Below, one piece after another: positions 17,662 through 26,462 of a DNA stretch of 64,000 nt. The stretch's first letter is position 1. The number at the start of each line of letters is the position of its first letter. The stretch is from Symbiopectobacterium purcellii (lineage in GTDB: Bacteria > Pseudomonadota > Gammaproteobacteria > Enterobacterales > Enterobacteriaceae). Location of the stretch: the NCBI RefSeq assembly GCF_019797845.1, contig NZ_CP081864.1, forward strand, positions 3,720,001 to 3,784,000. The letters run 5' to 3'. The translations under genes were made by a program, and so were the position numbers. The notes beneath the pieces are model-generated. The model saw nothing but the letters and a program-made list of their open reading frames with translations. It ran no database searches and had not been told where the DNA came from.

Positions 17662-18732
17662 TTACTGCTTCATATTGATAATCACGTGCTCTTGCCACTG
17701 ACGCGGCAACGTTTTCACCGTTTTATCCCAGGCCTCGCCGTCAGCAATCGGGCGCACGCTTTTGTACTGTTCTTCCGGCAACAGTTTAGCTTTCACATCA
17801 TCCGGCAACGTGATGTGCTGCGCACGAATCGGACGCGCATAGCCACATGCCAGATTGATCTGCCCGGCATCAGAGAAGATGTATTCACGAGCCAGCTTGG
17901 CCGCGTTGGGGTTTTTGGCGTATTTATTGATGATGGTGGTATAACCGGAGATCACCGAACCATCGGAAGGGATCAGCACTTCGAAGCGATCTTTGTTGAT
18001 TTTGTCGCGGTAGTTCAGGCCGTTGAAATCCCACACCACGCCAACCTGCACTTCCCCTTTTTCGATATTCGAGATCACCGGATCGGTAACGCCAAGACGC
18101 CCCGCTTTCGCCAGCTTGCCAAAGAACTCCAACGCCGGTTTCAGGTTTTTCTCGTCTCCCCCCAGCGCAAAGTTGGCAGCCAGTACGCCGCTTACCGCCT
18201 GCGAGGCGGAGTTAACGTCACCAATGGTCACGACGTAATTGCCTTTAAGCAAGTCAGCCCAGCTGTGCGGGATCTCTTTCACCTGCTGTTTATCGATAAT
18301 AAAGGCGATAGACCCGGTATAAGCCAGTGCCCAATGCCCGTCTTTATCTTTAGCCCAGTCAGGCACCTGTTCCCAAGTAGTCGGTTTATAGGGCTGGGTT
18401 ACCCCTTTTTGCGCCGCAATCGGCCCGAACGCGGCACCTACGTCACCGATGTCAGCACTGGCATTCTCTTTTTCAGCCGCAAACTTGGCGATTTCCTGCG
18501 CGGAAGACATATCAGTATCACTGTGCTTCAAACCGTATTGGGTAGAGAGATCCTGCCAGGTGTCTTTCCAGTTGGCCCAGCTGTCCGGCATCCCTACGCT
18601 GTTTACCGCGCCTTCAGCCCGCGCAGCTTTTTCCAGTGCTGCCAGATACTGCGCCAACACCGGGGCGGAAACAAAGGCGATTGAGGAGAACAGTGCGCTA
18701 CTGATTAACACGGAAGACAACAATTTCTTCAT
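17662..18732 (-). CDS. ABC transporter periplasmic solute-binding protein (family 1 type)
   Basis: A 356-residue precursor with a Sec signal peptide (about residues 1-27, cleavage after VLA). The mature part has the two-lobed binding-protein features seen in PotD/AfuA/ThiB-like proteins (ADIGDVGAAFG, ALAYTGSIAF, VGVVWDFNGLNYRD, LAREYIFSD). The ligand cannot be named; polyamines, iron, thiamine or aminoethylphosphonate are known for the group. The open frame runs upstream to 18891, but the signal peptide begins at MKKLLSS; AGGAG is seven bases before the ATG at 18732 (four before the adjacent ATG at 18735). First gene of the operon lying between lysA and lysR. Confidence 0.85.
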   Translation of the reverse strand: MKKLLSSVLISSALFSSIAFVSAPVLAQYLAALEKAARAEGAVNSVGMPDSWANWKDTWQDLSTQYGLKHSDTDMSSAQEIAKFAAEKENASADIGDVGAAFGPIAAQKGVTQPYKPTTWEQVPDWAKDKDGHWALAYTGSIAFIIDKQQVKEIPHSWADLLKGNYVVTIGDVNSASQAVSGVLAANFALGGDEKNLKPALEFFGKLAKAGRLGVTDPVISNIEKGEVQVGVVWDFNGLNYRDKINKDRFEVLIPSDGSVISGYTTIINKYAKNPNAAKLAREYIFSDAGQINLACGYARPIRAQHITLPDDVKAKLLPEEQYKSVRPIADGEAWDKTVKTLPRQWQEHVIINMKQ

Positions 18733-18735
18733 CAT

Positions 18736-19185
18736 GATGCTCCTGATTTTATAGGTTCGCGACGCTGGTGTTAGCCAGCAATAACTACGCCAATTCAGCA
18801 CAGCGGGATGAAAGTTATATGTCAGGTGTATGACAACCGCATGTCCGCGCAAGGTGGGACGAGAGCATACCCATCGGGCCAGGCTCGACATTCCCCGTCA
18901 TGGTGCACATTGCGCGATACCGGTGTTTGATTCTGGTGAAATACGCCTGCACGAAGTGCAGTAACCCGATGATAGTTCAGCCTCATGGCTTCATCCATCC
19001 AGAGGCCGTGAACCACAGTGATAACATTACCGTCATGTGACATTAACCGCAGAAAATGTGCCTCACGATTGATTGAACAGCCAGCAAGCGCGATTCCCTC
19101 CGCATTTGGTGAAAAAATAAATAAATCCCGGTTAAGCTATTCATTTATGATATCGGTTAGCAAGGCAACCACGACTGAGGCGATG
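18736..19185. other. Divergent promoter region of the ABC importer and lysR
   Basis: About 450 bp without a credible gene. It should hold the promoters of the binding-protein gene (minus) and lysR (plus). A putative LysR-type palindrome is at 19137-19153. Confidence 0.6.
19137..19153. promoter_or_regulatory. Putative LysR-type site upstream of lysR (copy B)
   Basis: CTATTCATTTATGATAT, core TCAT-N2-ATGA, 33 bp before the lysR ATG. It matches copy A near lysA (14910-14926) at 15 of 17 positions in the same orientation. Confidence 0.5.
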
Positions 19186-20109
19186 ATGCCGACCATTTCA
19201 CTGCGCCACATTGAAATTTTTCATGCCGTCATGACCACCGGTAACCTCACCGAGGCCGCCGCGTTGCTCAACACCTCGCAACCCACGGTCAGCCGTGAGC
19301 TGGCACGCTTCGAGCATCTGGTGCAAATGCCGTTGTTCGAGCGGGTGCGCGGACGTCTTCACCCTACGGCGCAAGGACTGCAACTGTTCGAAGAGGTGCA
19401 ACGTTCTTACTACGGGTTGGATCGCATCATCAATGCCGCGCGCGACATTCGGCGTTTTGAACAGGCACAGCTTTCTATCGCCTGCCTGCCAGTGTTTTCT
19501 CAATCCTTGCTCCCTAACGTATGCAAGCCGTTGCTGGACAGCTATCCCTCGCTCAGCCTGCACGTCATCCCTCAGGAATCGCCGCTGCTGGAAGAGTGGC
19601 TGTCAGCACAGCGCCACGATCTTGGTCTGACGGAGAACAGCGTGACGCCCGTAGGCACCGAGCGCCATACCCTGCTCACATTGAACGAAGTGTGCGTGCT
19701 TCCCGCACAGCACCGTTTAGCCGCGCGCCAGAAACTGACGCCGGAAGATTTTCGCCATGAGCGATTTATCAGCCTTTCAAGCAGCGATAGCTATCGCCAA
19801 CTGCTAGATAAACTGTTTGATAGCGCCGGGATAGCGCGTGATATGGTGCTGGAAACCCACAGCGCGGCATCGGTGTGCGCCATGGTGCGCGCTGGTGTTG
19901 GTATTTCTATCGTCAATCCGCTCACCGCGTTGGATTACGCCGCCTCCGGCGTGGTGGTGCGTCCGTTCAGCGTTGCGGTGCCTTTTACCGTCAGCCTGAT
20001 TCGCCCGCTGCACCGCCCAGCCTCCGCGCTGGTGGATACCGTGATCGCCCATCTAACGCGTTATACAGCAGGCATTGCCGCGCAACTGGACGCGGTGCTG
20101 GTGCGCTGA
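19186..20109 (+). CDS. lysR: LysR, activator of lysA
   Basis: A 307-residue LysR-type regulator, very similar throughout to E. coli LysR (LRHIEIFHAVMTTGNLTEAA, FERVRGRLHPT, QESPLLEEWLSAQRHDLGLT, ETHSAASVCAMVRAGVGISI). The helix-turn-helix covers about residues 5-65 and the diaminopimelate-sensing effector domain about 90-300. In E. coli it activates lysA when lysine is low and represses itself. The frame opens at 19018, but the ATG at 19186 (or the adjacent one at 19183) gives the E. coli-like N-terminus MPTISLRHIE. It is separated from lysA by the ABC importer, so activation of lysA must now act in trans over 4 kb. Confidence 0.94.
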   Translation: MPTISLRHIEIFHAVMTTGNLTEAAALLNTSQPTVSRELARFEHLVQMPLFERVRGRLHPTAQGLQLFEEVQRSYYGLDRIINAARDIRRFEQAQLSIACLPVFSQSLLPNVCKPLLDSYPSLSLHVIPQESPLLEEWLSAQRHDLGLTENSVTPVGTERHTLLTLNEVCVLPAQHRLAARQKLTPEDFRHERFISLSSSDSYRQLLDKLFDSAGIARDMVLETHSAASVCAMVRAGVGISIVNPLTALDYAASGVVVRPFSVAVPFTVSLIRPLHRPASALVDTVIAHLTRYTAGIAAQLDAVLVR

Positions 20110-20117
20110 GTGGCCCA

Positions 20118-21029
20118 CTATTCCGCTTGCAGCGCCAGCCAGCGCGGCTCATGAGCGAACCAGTGCACCAAGAAGTCCAGCAATGCGCGCAGCGCAGGCG
20201 GCATATGCTGACGAGACGCGTAGATGCCGTAAATGCCCATATCCTGCGGTCGATACTCTGTCAGCAGCGGCACCAGTGCGCCGCTGGCAAGATAGCGCTG
20301 AACCGAGTAGCGCGGTTGCAGAGTGATACCGGCCCCTTCCAGCGCGCCGGATAACAGCACCAGCGATTCGTTGCCGCTCAAGTTGCCGCTCACGGGTACG
20401 GTAACCGGCTCATTATCATGGGTAAAATTCCACAGACTTTTGCCAAAGTAGGTGTAGGTCAGGCAGTTGTGCAGCGAAAGATCGCTCAGTTGGCGCGGCA
20501 TCCCCTGTTTTGCCAGGTAAGTGGGCGCGGCGCACAGCACCGAGGCACATTGGCCGAGTGGACGAGCAATCAGGTTGGGATCGAGCGCATTGGTGATGCG
20601 CAGTGCCAAATCGATGCGATCTTCCACCAGATTGATCGCACGGTTATTCATCTGCATATCCACCGCTACGCGCGGGTGGCGCTGCAAAAATGCCGTAATT
20701 GCCACGCCCAGTGCTGTTTGCCCAAGCGATTGCGAGCAGCTGACGCGCAGCAGCCCACCGATAGACGCCACATCCGAGGCGTTTTCCACCCGCATATCTC
20801 CCGCCAACGCCAGCATCTCACGACAGCGTTGCAAGGTTTTTTCACCCGCATCGGTTAAACTCAATTTACGCGTGGTGCGATGCAGCAGACGTGCCTGCGC
20901 CCAGGTTTCCATCTCGTTCAGGTAGCGGCTCACCATCGCGCGCGACATATCCAATAGTTCGGCGGCAGCGCTCATGCTTCCCCGTTCAACAATAGCGACA
21001 AATACTTCAGCAGCAGTGATGCGATCCAT
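20118..21029 (-). CDS. LysR-family transcriptional regulator
   Basis: A 303-residue regulator with an N-terminal helix-turn-helix (MDRITAAEVFVAIVERGSMS, SAAAELLDMSRAMVSRYL) and a periplasmic-binding-protein-like effector domain. It is of the DmlR/AphB-like group that usually controls an adjacent divergent gene. It converges with lysR (stops 9 bases apart) and is divergent from the beta-lactamase-fold gene at 21169. That gene and its DsbA-like partner are its probable targets. No effector can be named. Confidence 0.88.
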   Translation of the reverse strand: MDRITAAEVFVAIVERGSMSAAAELLDMSRAMVSRYLNEMETWAQARLLHRTTRKLSLTDAGEKTLQRCREMLALAGDMRVENASDVASIGGLLRVSCSQSLGQTALGVAITAFLQRHPRVAVDMQMNNRAINLVEDRIDLALRITNALDPNLIARPLGQCASVLCAAPTYLAKQGMPRQLSDLSLHNCLTYTYFGKSLWNFTHDNEPVTVPVSGNLSGNESLVLLSGALEGAGITLQPRYSVQRYLASGALVPLLTEYRPQDMGIYGIYASRQHMPPALRALLDFLVHWFAHEPRWLALQAE

Positions 21030-21168
21030 GATTAGCTCGATTTATGCAACAGAGAAGCCACCATTTAGCCATTTTTATTACGATAATTGCAACTTAAGAT
21101 AGACCCCGTTGCGTACTTTTAAACGAATCTCACTTTTAACGAATAAAGACATGAATGGAGTTCTTGCT

Positions 21169-22047
21169 ATGAAAAAATCTACCTTAACGCTGGTTGCCGC
21201 CGCTGTACTGAGTATGACGACTGTGGCTCACGCCGCCTCGCCGTTGAAGCTTGAAGTCTTTAACCCCGGTGAAGCCAGTATTTTCCCGGTATCATCCGCG
21301 CTGATTGTTGGCGAACATGAAGTGGCACTGATTGACGCCCAGTTCCAGCGTAACGATGCACAAACGTTGGTGGGTCGCATTAAAGCCACCGGCAAGCCGT
21401 TGAAAACCATTTATATCAGCCATTCTGATCCGGATTATTACTTCGGTCTGGATGTGATCAAGGCCGCTTTCCCAGATGCGAAAGTGATTGCCACCCCGGC
21501 AACCATCGCCGCGATCGAAACCAGCCAGGCGGGTAAAGTGGCCTACTGGGGCCCGATCATGAAAGAAAACGCGCCGCAAAAAATTATCGTGCCAACGCCG
21601 TTGAAGGGCGACAGCTTCACCGTTGATGGTCAGAAACTGGAAGTGAAAGGTCTGACAGGGCCTACGCCGGATCGCACGTTCGTGTGGATCCCGTCGATGA
21701 GCACCGTGGTAGGAGGGATTCCGGTTTCCGCCAATATCCATCTGTGGATTGCCGATACCCAAACGCCGCAATCTCGCGCTGACTGGCGTCAGACGTTACA
21801 ACAGATTGAGCAGTTAAAACCGAAACAAGTGGTGCCGGGTCACTTCCTGCCGCCCATGGATTACAGCCTGAGCAGCGTCACGTTCAGCCTGCAATACCTG
21901 GACACGCTGGAAAAAGCGCTGGCGACCAGTAAAGATTCTGCTGCGCTGATCGATACCATGAAAAAGCAGTACCCCGACCTGCACGAAGAGTCCAGCTTGG
22001 AACTGAGTGCCAAAGTGCTTAAAGGTGAAATGAAATGGCCGCAGTAA
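21169..22047 (+). CDS. Exported metallo-beta-lactamase-fold protein with altered metal motif
   Basis: A 292-residue precursor with a clear Sec signal peptide (MKKSTLTLVAAAVLSMTTVA, cleavage after AHA) followed by an MBL-fold domain. The usual H-x-H-x-D-H zinc motif is replaced by HSDPDY in ISHSDPDYYFGLD, while PGHFLPP still offers a later histidine. Either the enzyme binds one metal or differently, or it is not a classical hydrolase. The frame opens at 21109, but the signal peptide starts at the ATG at 21169 with GGAG upstream. The last 13 bases overlap the DsbA-like gene, so the pair is translationally coupled. Substrate unknown. Confidence 0.82.
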   Translation: MKKSTLTLVAAAVLSMTTVAHAASPLKLEVFNPGEASIFPVSSALIVGEHEVALIDAQFQRNDAQTLVGRIKATGKPLKTIYISHSDPDYYFGLDVIKAAFPDAKVIATPATIAAIETSQAGKVAYWGPIMKENAPQKIIVPTPLKGDSFTVDGQKLEVKGLTGPTPDRTFVWIPSMSTVVGGIPVSANIHLWIADTQTPQSRADWRQTLQQIEQLKPKQVVPGHFLPPMDYSLSSVTFSLQYLDTLEKALATSKDSAALIDTMKKQYPDLHEESSLELSAKVLKGEMKWPQ

Positions 22048-22691
22048 CGCTGCACTATATTTATGACCCGCTGTGTGGCTGGTGCTACGGTGCCGCGCCG
22101 CTGGCGCAGGCCGCGCAAGCAATGCCAGGCGTCAATGTGGTGCTGCACGGTGGCGGCATGATGACAGGCAGCAACCGCCGTCAGGTCACCCCGCAGTGGC
22201 ATGACTACGTGTTACCGCATGACCAGCGTATCGCAGAACTGACCGGTCAGCCTTTTGGCCGGCCCTACTTCGATAAACTGCTGCGCGATACCAGCGTCGT
22301 GCTGGACTCCGCGCCGCCGACGGCAGCCGTTATCGCGGCAGAACGTATGGCTAACAAAGGCTATGAGATGCTGCACCATGTGCAACGAGCGCATTATGAA
22401 CAGGGTAGAAAAATCGCTGATGTCGATGTATTGACACAGTGCGCCAGTGAAATCGGGCTGGACCCCGTTGCTTTTGCCAATGAGTATGCCTTCGTTAACG
22501 CCGATGGCCTGGAGCACCATTTCAAGGAGAGCCGCGCATTATTGGCGAAAGTGGGCGGACACGGCTTCCCCACCTTTGTGCTGGAAACCGCCAACGGTAA
22601 TAGAGAGATCGTCCAGACGGTGGAATTTCTCGGCAATATCGATGCGTGGCGCGCCTTTTTGCAGGTTAAGATCGGCGGGTTCGCTGCCTAA
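22035..22691 (+). CDS. DsbA-family (FrnE-like) thiol oxidoreductase
   Basis: A 218-residue protein with a thioredoxin-like fold and helical insertion. The active-site CxxC is CGWC at residues 14-17 (YDPLCGWCYGAAPLAQA), and the cis-proline loop is GFPTF near residue 177. There is no signal peptide, so it is likely cytoplasmic, like FrnE/2-hydroxychromene-isomerase relatives. It overlaps the upstream MBL-fold gene by 13 bases. A hairpin terminator follows at 22711. The partner substrate is unknown. Confidence 0.85.
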   Translation: MAAVTLHYIYDPLCGWCYGAAPLAQAAQAMPGVNVVLHGGGMMTGSNRRQVTPQWHDYVLPHDQRIAELTGQPFGRPYFDKLLRDTSVVLDSAPPTAAVIAAERMANKGYEMLHHVQRAHYEQGRKIADVDVLTQCASEIGLDPVAFANEYAFVNADGLEHHFKESRALLAKVGGHGFPTFVLETANGNREIVQTVEFLGNIDAWRAFLQVKIGGFAA

Positions 22692-22710
22692 GCGCTATTC
22701 ACTCCCCGTA

Positions 22711-22738
22711 AGCCGGTGTCGATGACACCGGCTATTTT
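22711..22738 (+). terminator. Rho-independent terminator after the DsbA-like gene
   Basis: AGCCGGTGTC-GAT-GACACCGGCT hairpin followed by ATTTTTC, 20 bases after the stop codon. Confidence 0.85.
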
Positions 22739-22747
22739 TCAGACGAA

Positions 22748-23266
22748 CTACATCTTCAATTTTGATATATAGGGGATATTTCTATATTTATCCTGCCAGG
22801 GTAGGCCATAGCCGATGAGCAAATCATCATTTCCCATCTCATAGGCATAGTATTGTTTGGCGGGTATAACGACTCGGTTAGGTTTAACAAACAGCGTGGC
22901 GATCGATAAAGATTTTGGCATGAAGTGGTCACTCAGGTGAGTAACAAGCCGCTTCATGGTGCCGCCAGACTCGATGGCATCATCCATTAAAATAATATCT
23001 CTGCCCGACACGCCCACATTATCATGGAAAATAATATCAGAACCGTTATTTCTCTCCCCGGGTGTATGGGGACAAGAGATATAATCCATTGAAATATCGA
23101 AATTAAGCATCCTGACAACATCAGCGGTGAATAGCATTCCGCCAGGAACAACGGTTATAACGACAGCATCACTAAACACATGATTCAACTGTTGAGCAAC
23201 CTTTTCTACCCCTTGTTTTATCTCAGTTGCACTCAATATTGTTTCGCCGATATGTCTGTTTTGCAT
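22748..23266 (-). CDS. Hypoxanthine phosphoribosyltransferase-like protein
   Basis: A 172-residue type I phosphoribosyltransferase. The PRPP-binding motif is IILMDDAIESGGT (about residues 91-103), and the C-terminal IGYGLPWQDKYRNIPYISKL matches the base-recognition end of HPRTs (GYGLD...RNLPYIG). It would salvage hypoxanthine or guanine to the nucleotide. The ATG at 23266 is preferred because GGAG lies five bases upstream; GTG at 23272 is possible. It is more AT-rich than the flanking core genes and lies in a small group between dsbA-like and dusA with TetR and SDR genes, which suggests acquisition. It is probably not the housekeeping hpt. Confidence 0.8.
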   Translation of the reverse strand: MQNRHIGETILSATEIKQGVEKVAQQLNHVFSDAVVITVVPGGMLFTADVVRMLNFDISMDYISCPHTPGERNNGSDIIFHDNVGVSGRDIILMDDAIESGGTMKRLVTHLSDHFMPKSLSIATLFVKPNRVVIPAKQYYAYEMGNDDLLIGYGLPWQDKYRNIPYISKLKM

Positions 23267-23327
23267 ACCCACTCCATCTACAATAATTTCAATGTTAATG
23301 CCGTCCCTTATGGCGATTGAGCGTCCA

Positions 23328-23900
23328 TCAGGCTGCGGATGCCCCAGAAAGTACTACATCGACCAAGCGTTTCGCACTCTCTTCCCATTCACTCTCTTGA
23401 CCATAACTCGCGATCCCAGCAATGGCACACAAGATATCTAACGCCCGAATATCTTGCACAATACTCCCCTCTTGAAGGACATGAGCCAACAACGTGTCGA
23501 AGGCAGTAACAAGTACCTCACCCGATAAAGCACAAAACGCATCGCCGCCATTCGATCGACAGCTCAGTACCCCAGCCATAATTTGCTTGTTCTTTAATGT
23601 ATCAATGAACACCAGCAACCATCGACGAATGGCTTCCCGCGGGGGATAGTTTGTTGACAGCTTAAGCGCAGCTTGATGCAGCCGTATGCCTTGCTCACTG
23701 TAAATTTCATTAATGAGTATTTCCCGCGTAGGAAAATGACGATAAAGCGTCCCAATTCCAACGCCTGCACTACGTGCAATCTCCTCTAAACTGGCGGATA
23801 GCCCATGTTCAGCAAAAACTACTTTGGCGATATCCAATAAACGCTGTCGGTTACGTAGCGCATCGGCTCGTGGTTTGCGTATTTTGATTTCTTCTTGCAC
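23328..23900 (-). CDS. TetR-family transcriptional regulator
   Basis: A 190-residue regulator with a TetR helix-turn-helix at about residues 15-60 (ASLEEIARSAGVGIGTLYRH) and a variable helical ligand domain. Start is GTG at 23900. It is divergent from the SDR gene, and the space between them contains the perfect palindrome CGGAGGAATCCTCCG plus a partial copy, the likely operator. By analogy it represses itself and the SDR until an inducer binds. The C-terminal domain resembles the common TetR group with SDR partners; the inducer is unknown. Confidence 0.88.
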   Translation of the reverse strand: MQEEIKIRKPRADALRNRQRLLDIAKVVFAEHGLSASLEEIARSAGVGIGTLYRHFPTREILINEIYSEQGIRLHQAALKLSTNYPPREAIRRWLLVFIDTLKNKQIMAGVLSCRSNGGDAFCALSGEVLVTAFDTLLAHVLQEGSIVQDIRALDILCAIAGIASYGQESEWEESAKRLVDVVLSGASAA

Positions 23901-23923
23901 GGCTCATCGTCTCACTTGACATT

Positions 23924-23938
23924 CGGAGGAATCCTCCG
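23924..23938. promoter_or_regulatory. Probable TetR operator
   Basis: CGGAGGAATCCTCCG is a perfect 15-bp palindrome 24 bp upstream of the tetR start. A related half site CGGAGGATGCCTC follows at 23949-23961, between the regulator and the SDR gene. Confidence 0.65.
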
Positions 23939-24095
23939 CTTAAATAAACGGAGGATGCCTCATGTTATCTTTCCGCGCGATTCAACACAATCCTGCTGGA
24001 ATGGATTACACCAATATCCTCAGACACATGCAGAACAAGAAACGGCTCATCCCCCCAAGGGAAAAACAGATATTCACTGCTGCGAGAAAATTAAC

Positions 24096-25019
24096 ATGTC
24101 CACTCCATCCAAGGGCTTTACAGAAGCCGATGTACCCGACCAAACGGGAAAATGCATCATTGTCACAGGGGCAAACACGGGCATCGGGTTCGAGGTAGCG
24201 CGTGTTTTAACCTCGCGTGGGGCCAGAGTGCTGCTTGCTTGCCGTGATAAGGCGAAAGCAAATGAAGCCATTGCGCGCATAAAACACGATATCCCATCGG
24301 CAGATCTTGCCTTCCTGCCGTTAGATCTTGCCGATCTTTCCAGTATTCAAACAGCAGCCCAGCTAGCGGGTGATGAACCCAAAATCGATGTACTTATCAA
24401 TAATGCAGGCGTAATGACCCCACCGCTGATGCGTACCAAACAGGGTTTCGAACTTCAGTTTGGTGTTAATCATCTCGGCTGCTTCGCGCTGACCGCCCAC
24501 CTCCTCCCTAAACTCAGGGAGACTGCGGGGGCGAGGATCGTAACAACATCCAGTATTGCTCACCGAAATGCAGACATTGATTGGAACGACATCAATGCGG
24601 AAAATAGCTATGCTCGGATGAAACGTTATTCGGCGAGCAAGCTGGCTAATGCATTGTTCTTTTATGAACTTGATCGTCGTTTGCAGGCAATCAACGATAC
24701 CGTGATCTCCGTAGGTTGCCATCCGGGGATGGCTGCAACTGAGCTGGGTCGCTATATGGGCCCACTACAGATCCTTAATCCTCTGGTCAAATGCATACTC
24801 AATAGCGCCCAAAAAGGAGCATGGCCAACATTACAAGCTGCAACAGCGACTGTTCAACCTGGCGATTATTATGGCCCGATCGGTTTTGGTGGCGTAAGAG
24901 GGTGTTCTGGCAAGGCATTGATATCAGCGAAGGCACAGGATCCTGCGCTTGCAAGGCGACTTTGGGATCTCTCTATCCGTCTAACGGGCGTTGATCCACA
25001 ACTCGCCCCCGTGCAATAA
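24096..25019 (+). CDS. Short-chain dehydrogenase/reductase
   Basis: A 307-residue NAD(P)-dependent oxidoreductase of the retinol-dehydrogenase/protochlorophyllide-reductase-like SDR group. It has the cofactor motif TGANTGIG, the NNAG motif, a catalytic Ser in VTTSSIAHR and YSASK for the Tyr/Lys pair. The frame is open from 23895, but the ATG at 24096 (MSTPSKGFTEADVPDQTGK) gives the usual spacing to the Rossmann motif. It is divergent from the TetR gene and probably controlled by it. Substrate unknown. Confidence 0.87.
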   Translation: MSTPSKGFTEADVPDQTGKCIIVTGANTGIGFEVARVLTSRGARVLLACRDKAKANEAIARIKHDIPSADLAFLPLDLADLSSIQTAAQLAGDEPKIDVLINNAGVMTPPLMRTKQGFELQFGVNHLGCFALTAHLLPKLRETAGARIVTTSSIAHRNADIDWNDINAENSYARMKRYSASKLANALFFYELDRRLQAINDTVISVGCHPGMAATELGRYMGPLQILNPLVKCILNSAQKGAWPTLQAATATVQPGDYYGPIGFGGVRGCSGKALISAKAQDPALARRLWDLSIRLTGVDPQLAPVQ

Positions 25020-25259
25020 GCGCTCATTGCGATAGTCAGCATTAGGTTTTCTAACCTCTGCCCAAGGCGCGGGATTCTCGGTATACTACCCCCCGCCTTT
25101 ATGTTGCCTGACGGTGCAGCGATAGCGTAACTCGCCTTGCTGGTACTATGCTTTTCTATTATGCCACTGGCCATAGAGAGCTTGTGGTATTCATCTACCC
25201 AAAACAGTAGGGACAGATAGGAGGCTAGTTTCATCAACAATGTCTGGATACGTTCGAAA

Positions 25260-26300
25260 ATGATGCACAAACAACACTCAGAATCCCCATTAGAATCAAG
25301 CTTCGAAGTCAAACCTGACAGACCTGTTCATAAGCAAACATTTTCCATTGCGCCGATGCTCGATTGGACCGATCGTCATTGCCGCTATTTCCACCGCCAA
25401 TTGACCCGTCAAACGCTGCTGTACACCGAGATGGTCACGACCGGTGCCATTATTTACGGCAAAGGCGATTATCTGGCTTACAGTGATACCGAGCATCCGG
25501 TGTCGTTGCAGTTGGGCGGTAGCGATCCTGCCGCGTTGGCGCAGTGCGCGCAGTTGGCAGAGCAGCGCGGCTACGATGAGATCAATCTCAACGTTGGCTG
25601 CCCTTCGGACCGTGTGCAGAATGGACGCTTTGGCGCCTGCCTGATGGCAGAAGCAGAACTGGTGGCGGATTGCATTAAAGCGATGCGCGATCGGGTATCG
25701 ATCCCGGTTACGGTGAAAACCCGTATCGGCATCGACGATCAGGATAGCTACGCTTTCCTGTGCGACTTTGTTCACACCGTGGCCGAGCGCGGCCAGTGCG
25801 ATACCTTTATTATCCATGCGCGCAAAGCCTGGCTTTCGGGTCTCAGTCCAAAAGAGAATCGCGAGATCCCACCGCTGGATTATCCACGCGTCTATCAGCT
25901 CAAACGCGATTTCCCAGCATTGACCATCGCCATTAACGGCGGTGTAAAAACGCTGGAAGAGGCAAAAACCCATTTGGCACAGCTCGATGGGGTGATGATG
26001 GGGCGCGAAGCCTATCAGAATCCCGGCTTGCTGCTGGATGTCGATTCGCAACTGTTCGGTATTGATACCCCTGCCATCAGCCCGTTTAGCGTGGTGGAAG
26101 CGATGTATCCTTACATTGAGCATGAACTGACGAACGGAACCTATTTAGGCCATATCACCCGTCATATGCTGGGCTTGTTCCAAAGTATCCCCGGCGCGCG
26201 TCAATGGCGCCGTCACTTAAGCGAAAATGCTCATAAACCCGGCGCAGGCATCCCGGTGGTGGAAGCGGCACTGGCGCTGGTACGCGATCGTGTAGCATAA
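25260..26300 (+). CDS. dusA: tRNA-dihydrouridine synthase A
   Basis: A 346-residue flavoenzyme that reduces uridines 20/20a in the tRNA D-loop. It closely matches E. coli DusA (345 residues): [31 protein letters not shown], the catalytic cysteine in FGACLM, VKTRIG, HARKAWL and [10 protein letters not shown]. The start at 25260 is one of two adjacent ATGs. It begins the conserved block dusA-pspG-qorA-dnaB-alr. The 5' end of dusA is a known integration site for mobile elements; the gene is intact, and HPRT/TetR/SDR genes lie upstream where E. coli has the zur region. Confidence 0.95.
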   Translation: MMHKQHSESPLESSFEVKPDRPVHKQTFSIAPMLDWTDRHCRYFHRQLTRQTLLYTEMVTTGAIIYGKGDYLAYSDTEHPVSLQLGGSDPAALAQCAQLAEQRGYDEINLNVGCPSDRVQNGRFGACLMAEAELVADCIKAMRDRVSIPVTVKTRIGIDDQDSYAFLCDFVHTVAERGQCDTFIIHARKAWLSGLSPKENREIPPLDYPRVYQLKRDFPALTIAINGGVKTLEEAKTHLAQLDGVMMGREAYQNPGLLLDVDSQLFGIDTPAISPFSVVEAMYPYIEHELTNGTYLGHITRHMLGLFQSIPGARQWRRHLSENAHKPGAGIPVVEAALALVRDRVA

Positions 26301-26390
26301 AAAACACCAATAGTTAGTCAAAATAGCCACTATTTATTGCCCCCCCCACATCCCCTTCTGATAAATCAAAGCGTTATCAGAGGGGAAAGG

Positions 26391-26407
26391 TTGGCATGCT
26401 TCTTGTA
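26391..26407 (+). promoter_or_regulatory. Sigma-54 promoter of pspG
   Basis: TTGGCATGCTTCTTGTA fits the sigma-54 consensus TGGCACG-N4-TTGCT, with GG (26393-26394) and the -12 GT (26405-26406) spaced by exactly 10 bases. pspG of E. coli is also sigma-54/PspF dependent. An inverted repeat upstream (CCCCTTCTGATAA...TTATCAGAGGGG, 26352-26385) could be a protein site or the dusA terminator. Confidence 0.85.
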
Positions 26408-26462
26408 ATACCTCCCGCAGAGCACGTCTTTAGTACGGCACACCTGATTGAGGAGAGGAATC

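Noticed and set aside
17686-18684. 332-codon plus-strand frame
   Set aside because: Antisense shadow of the solute-binding protein, no domain or start signal.
25020-25259. Insertion-sequence remnant upstream of dusA
   Set aside because: No terminal inverted repeats, direct repeats or transposase-like codons could be read; treated as ordinary promoter region.
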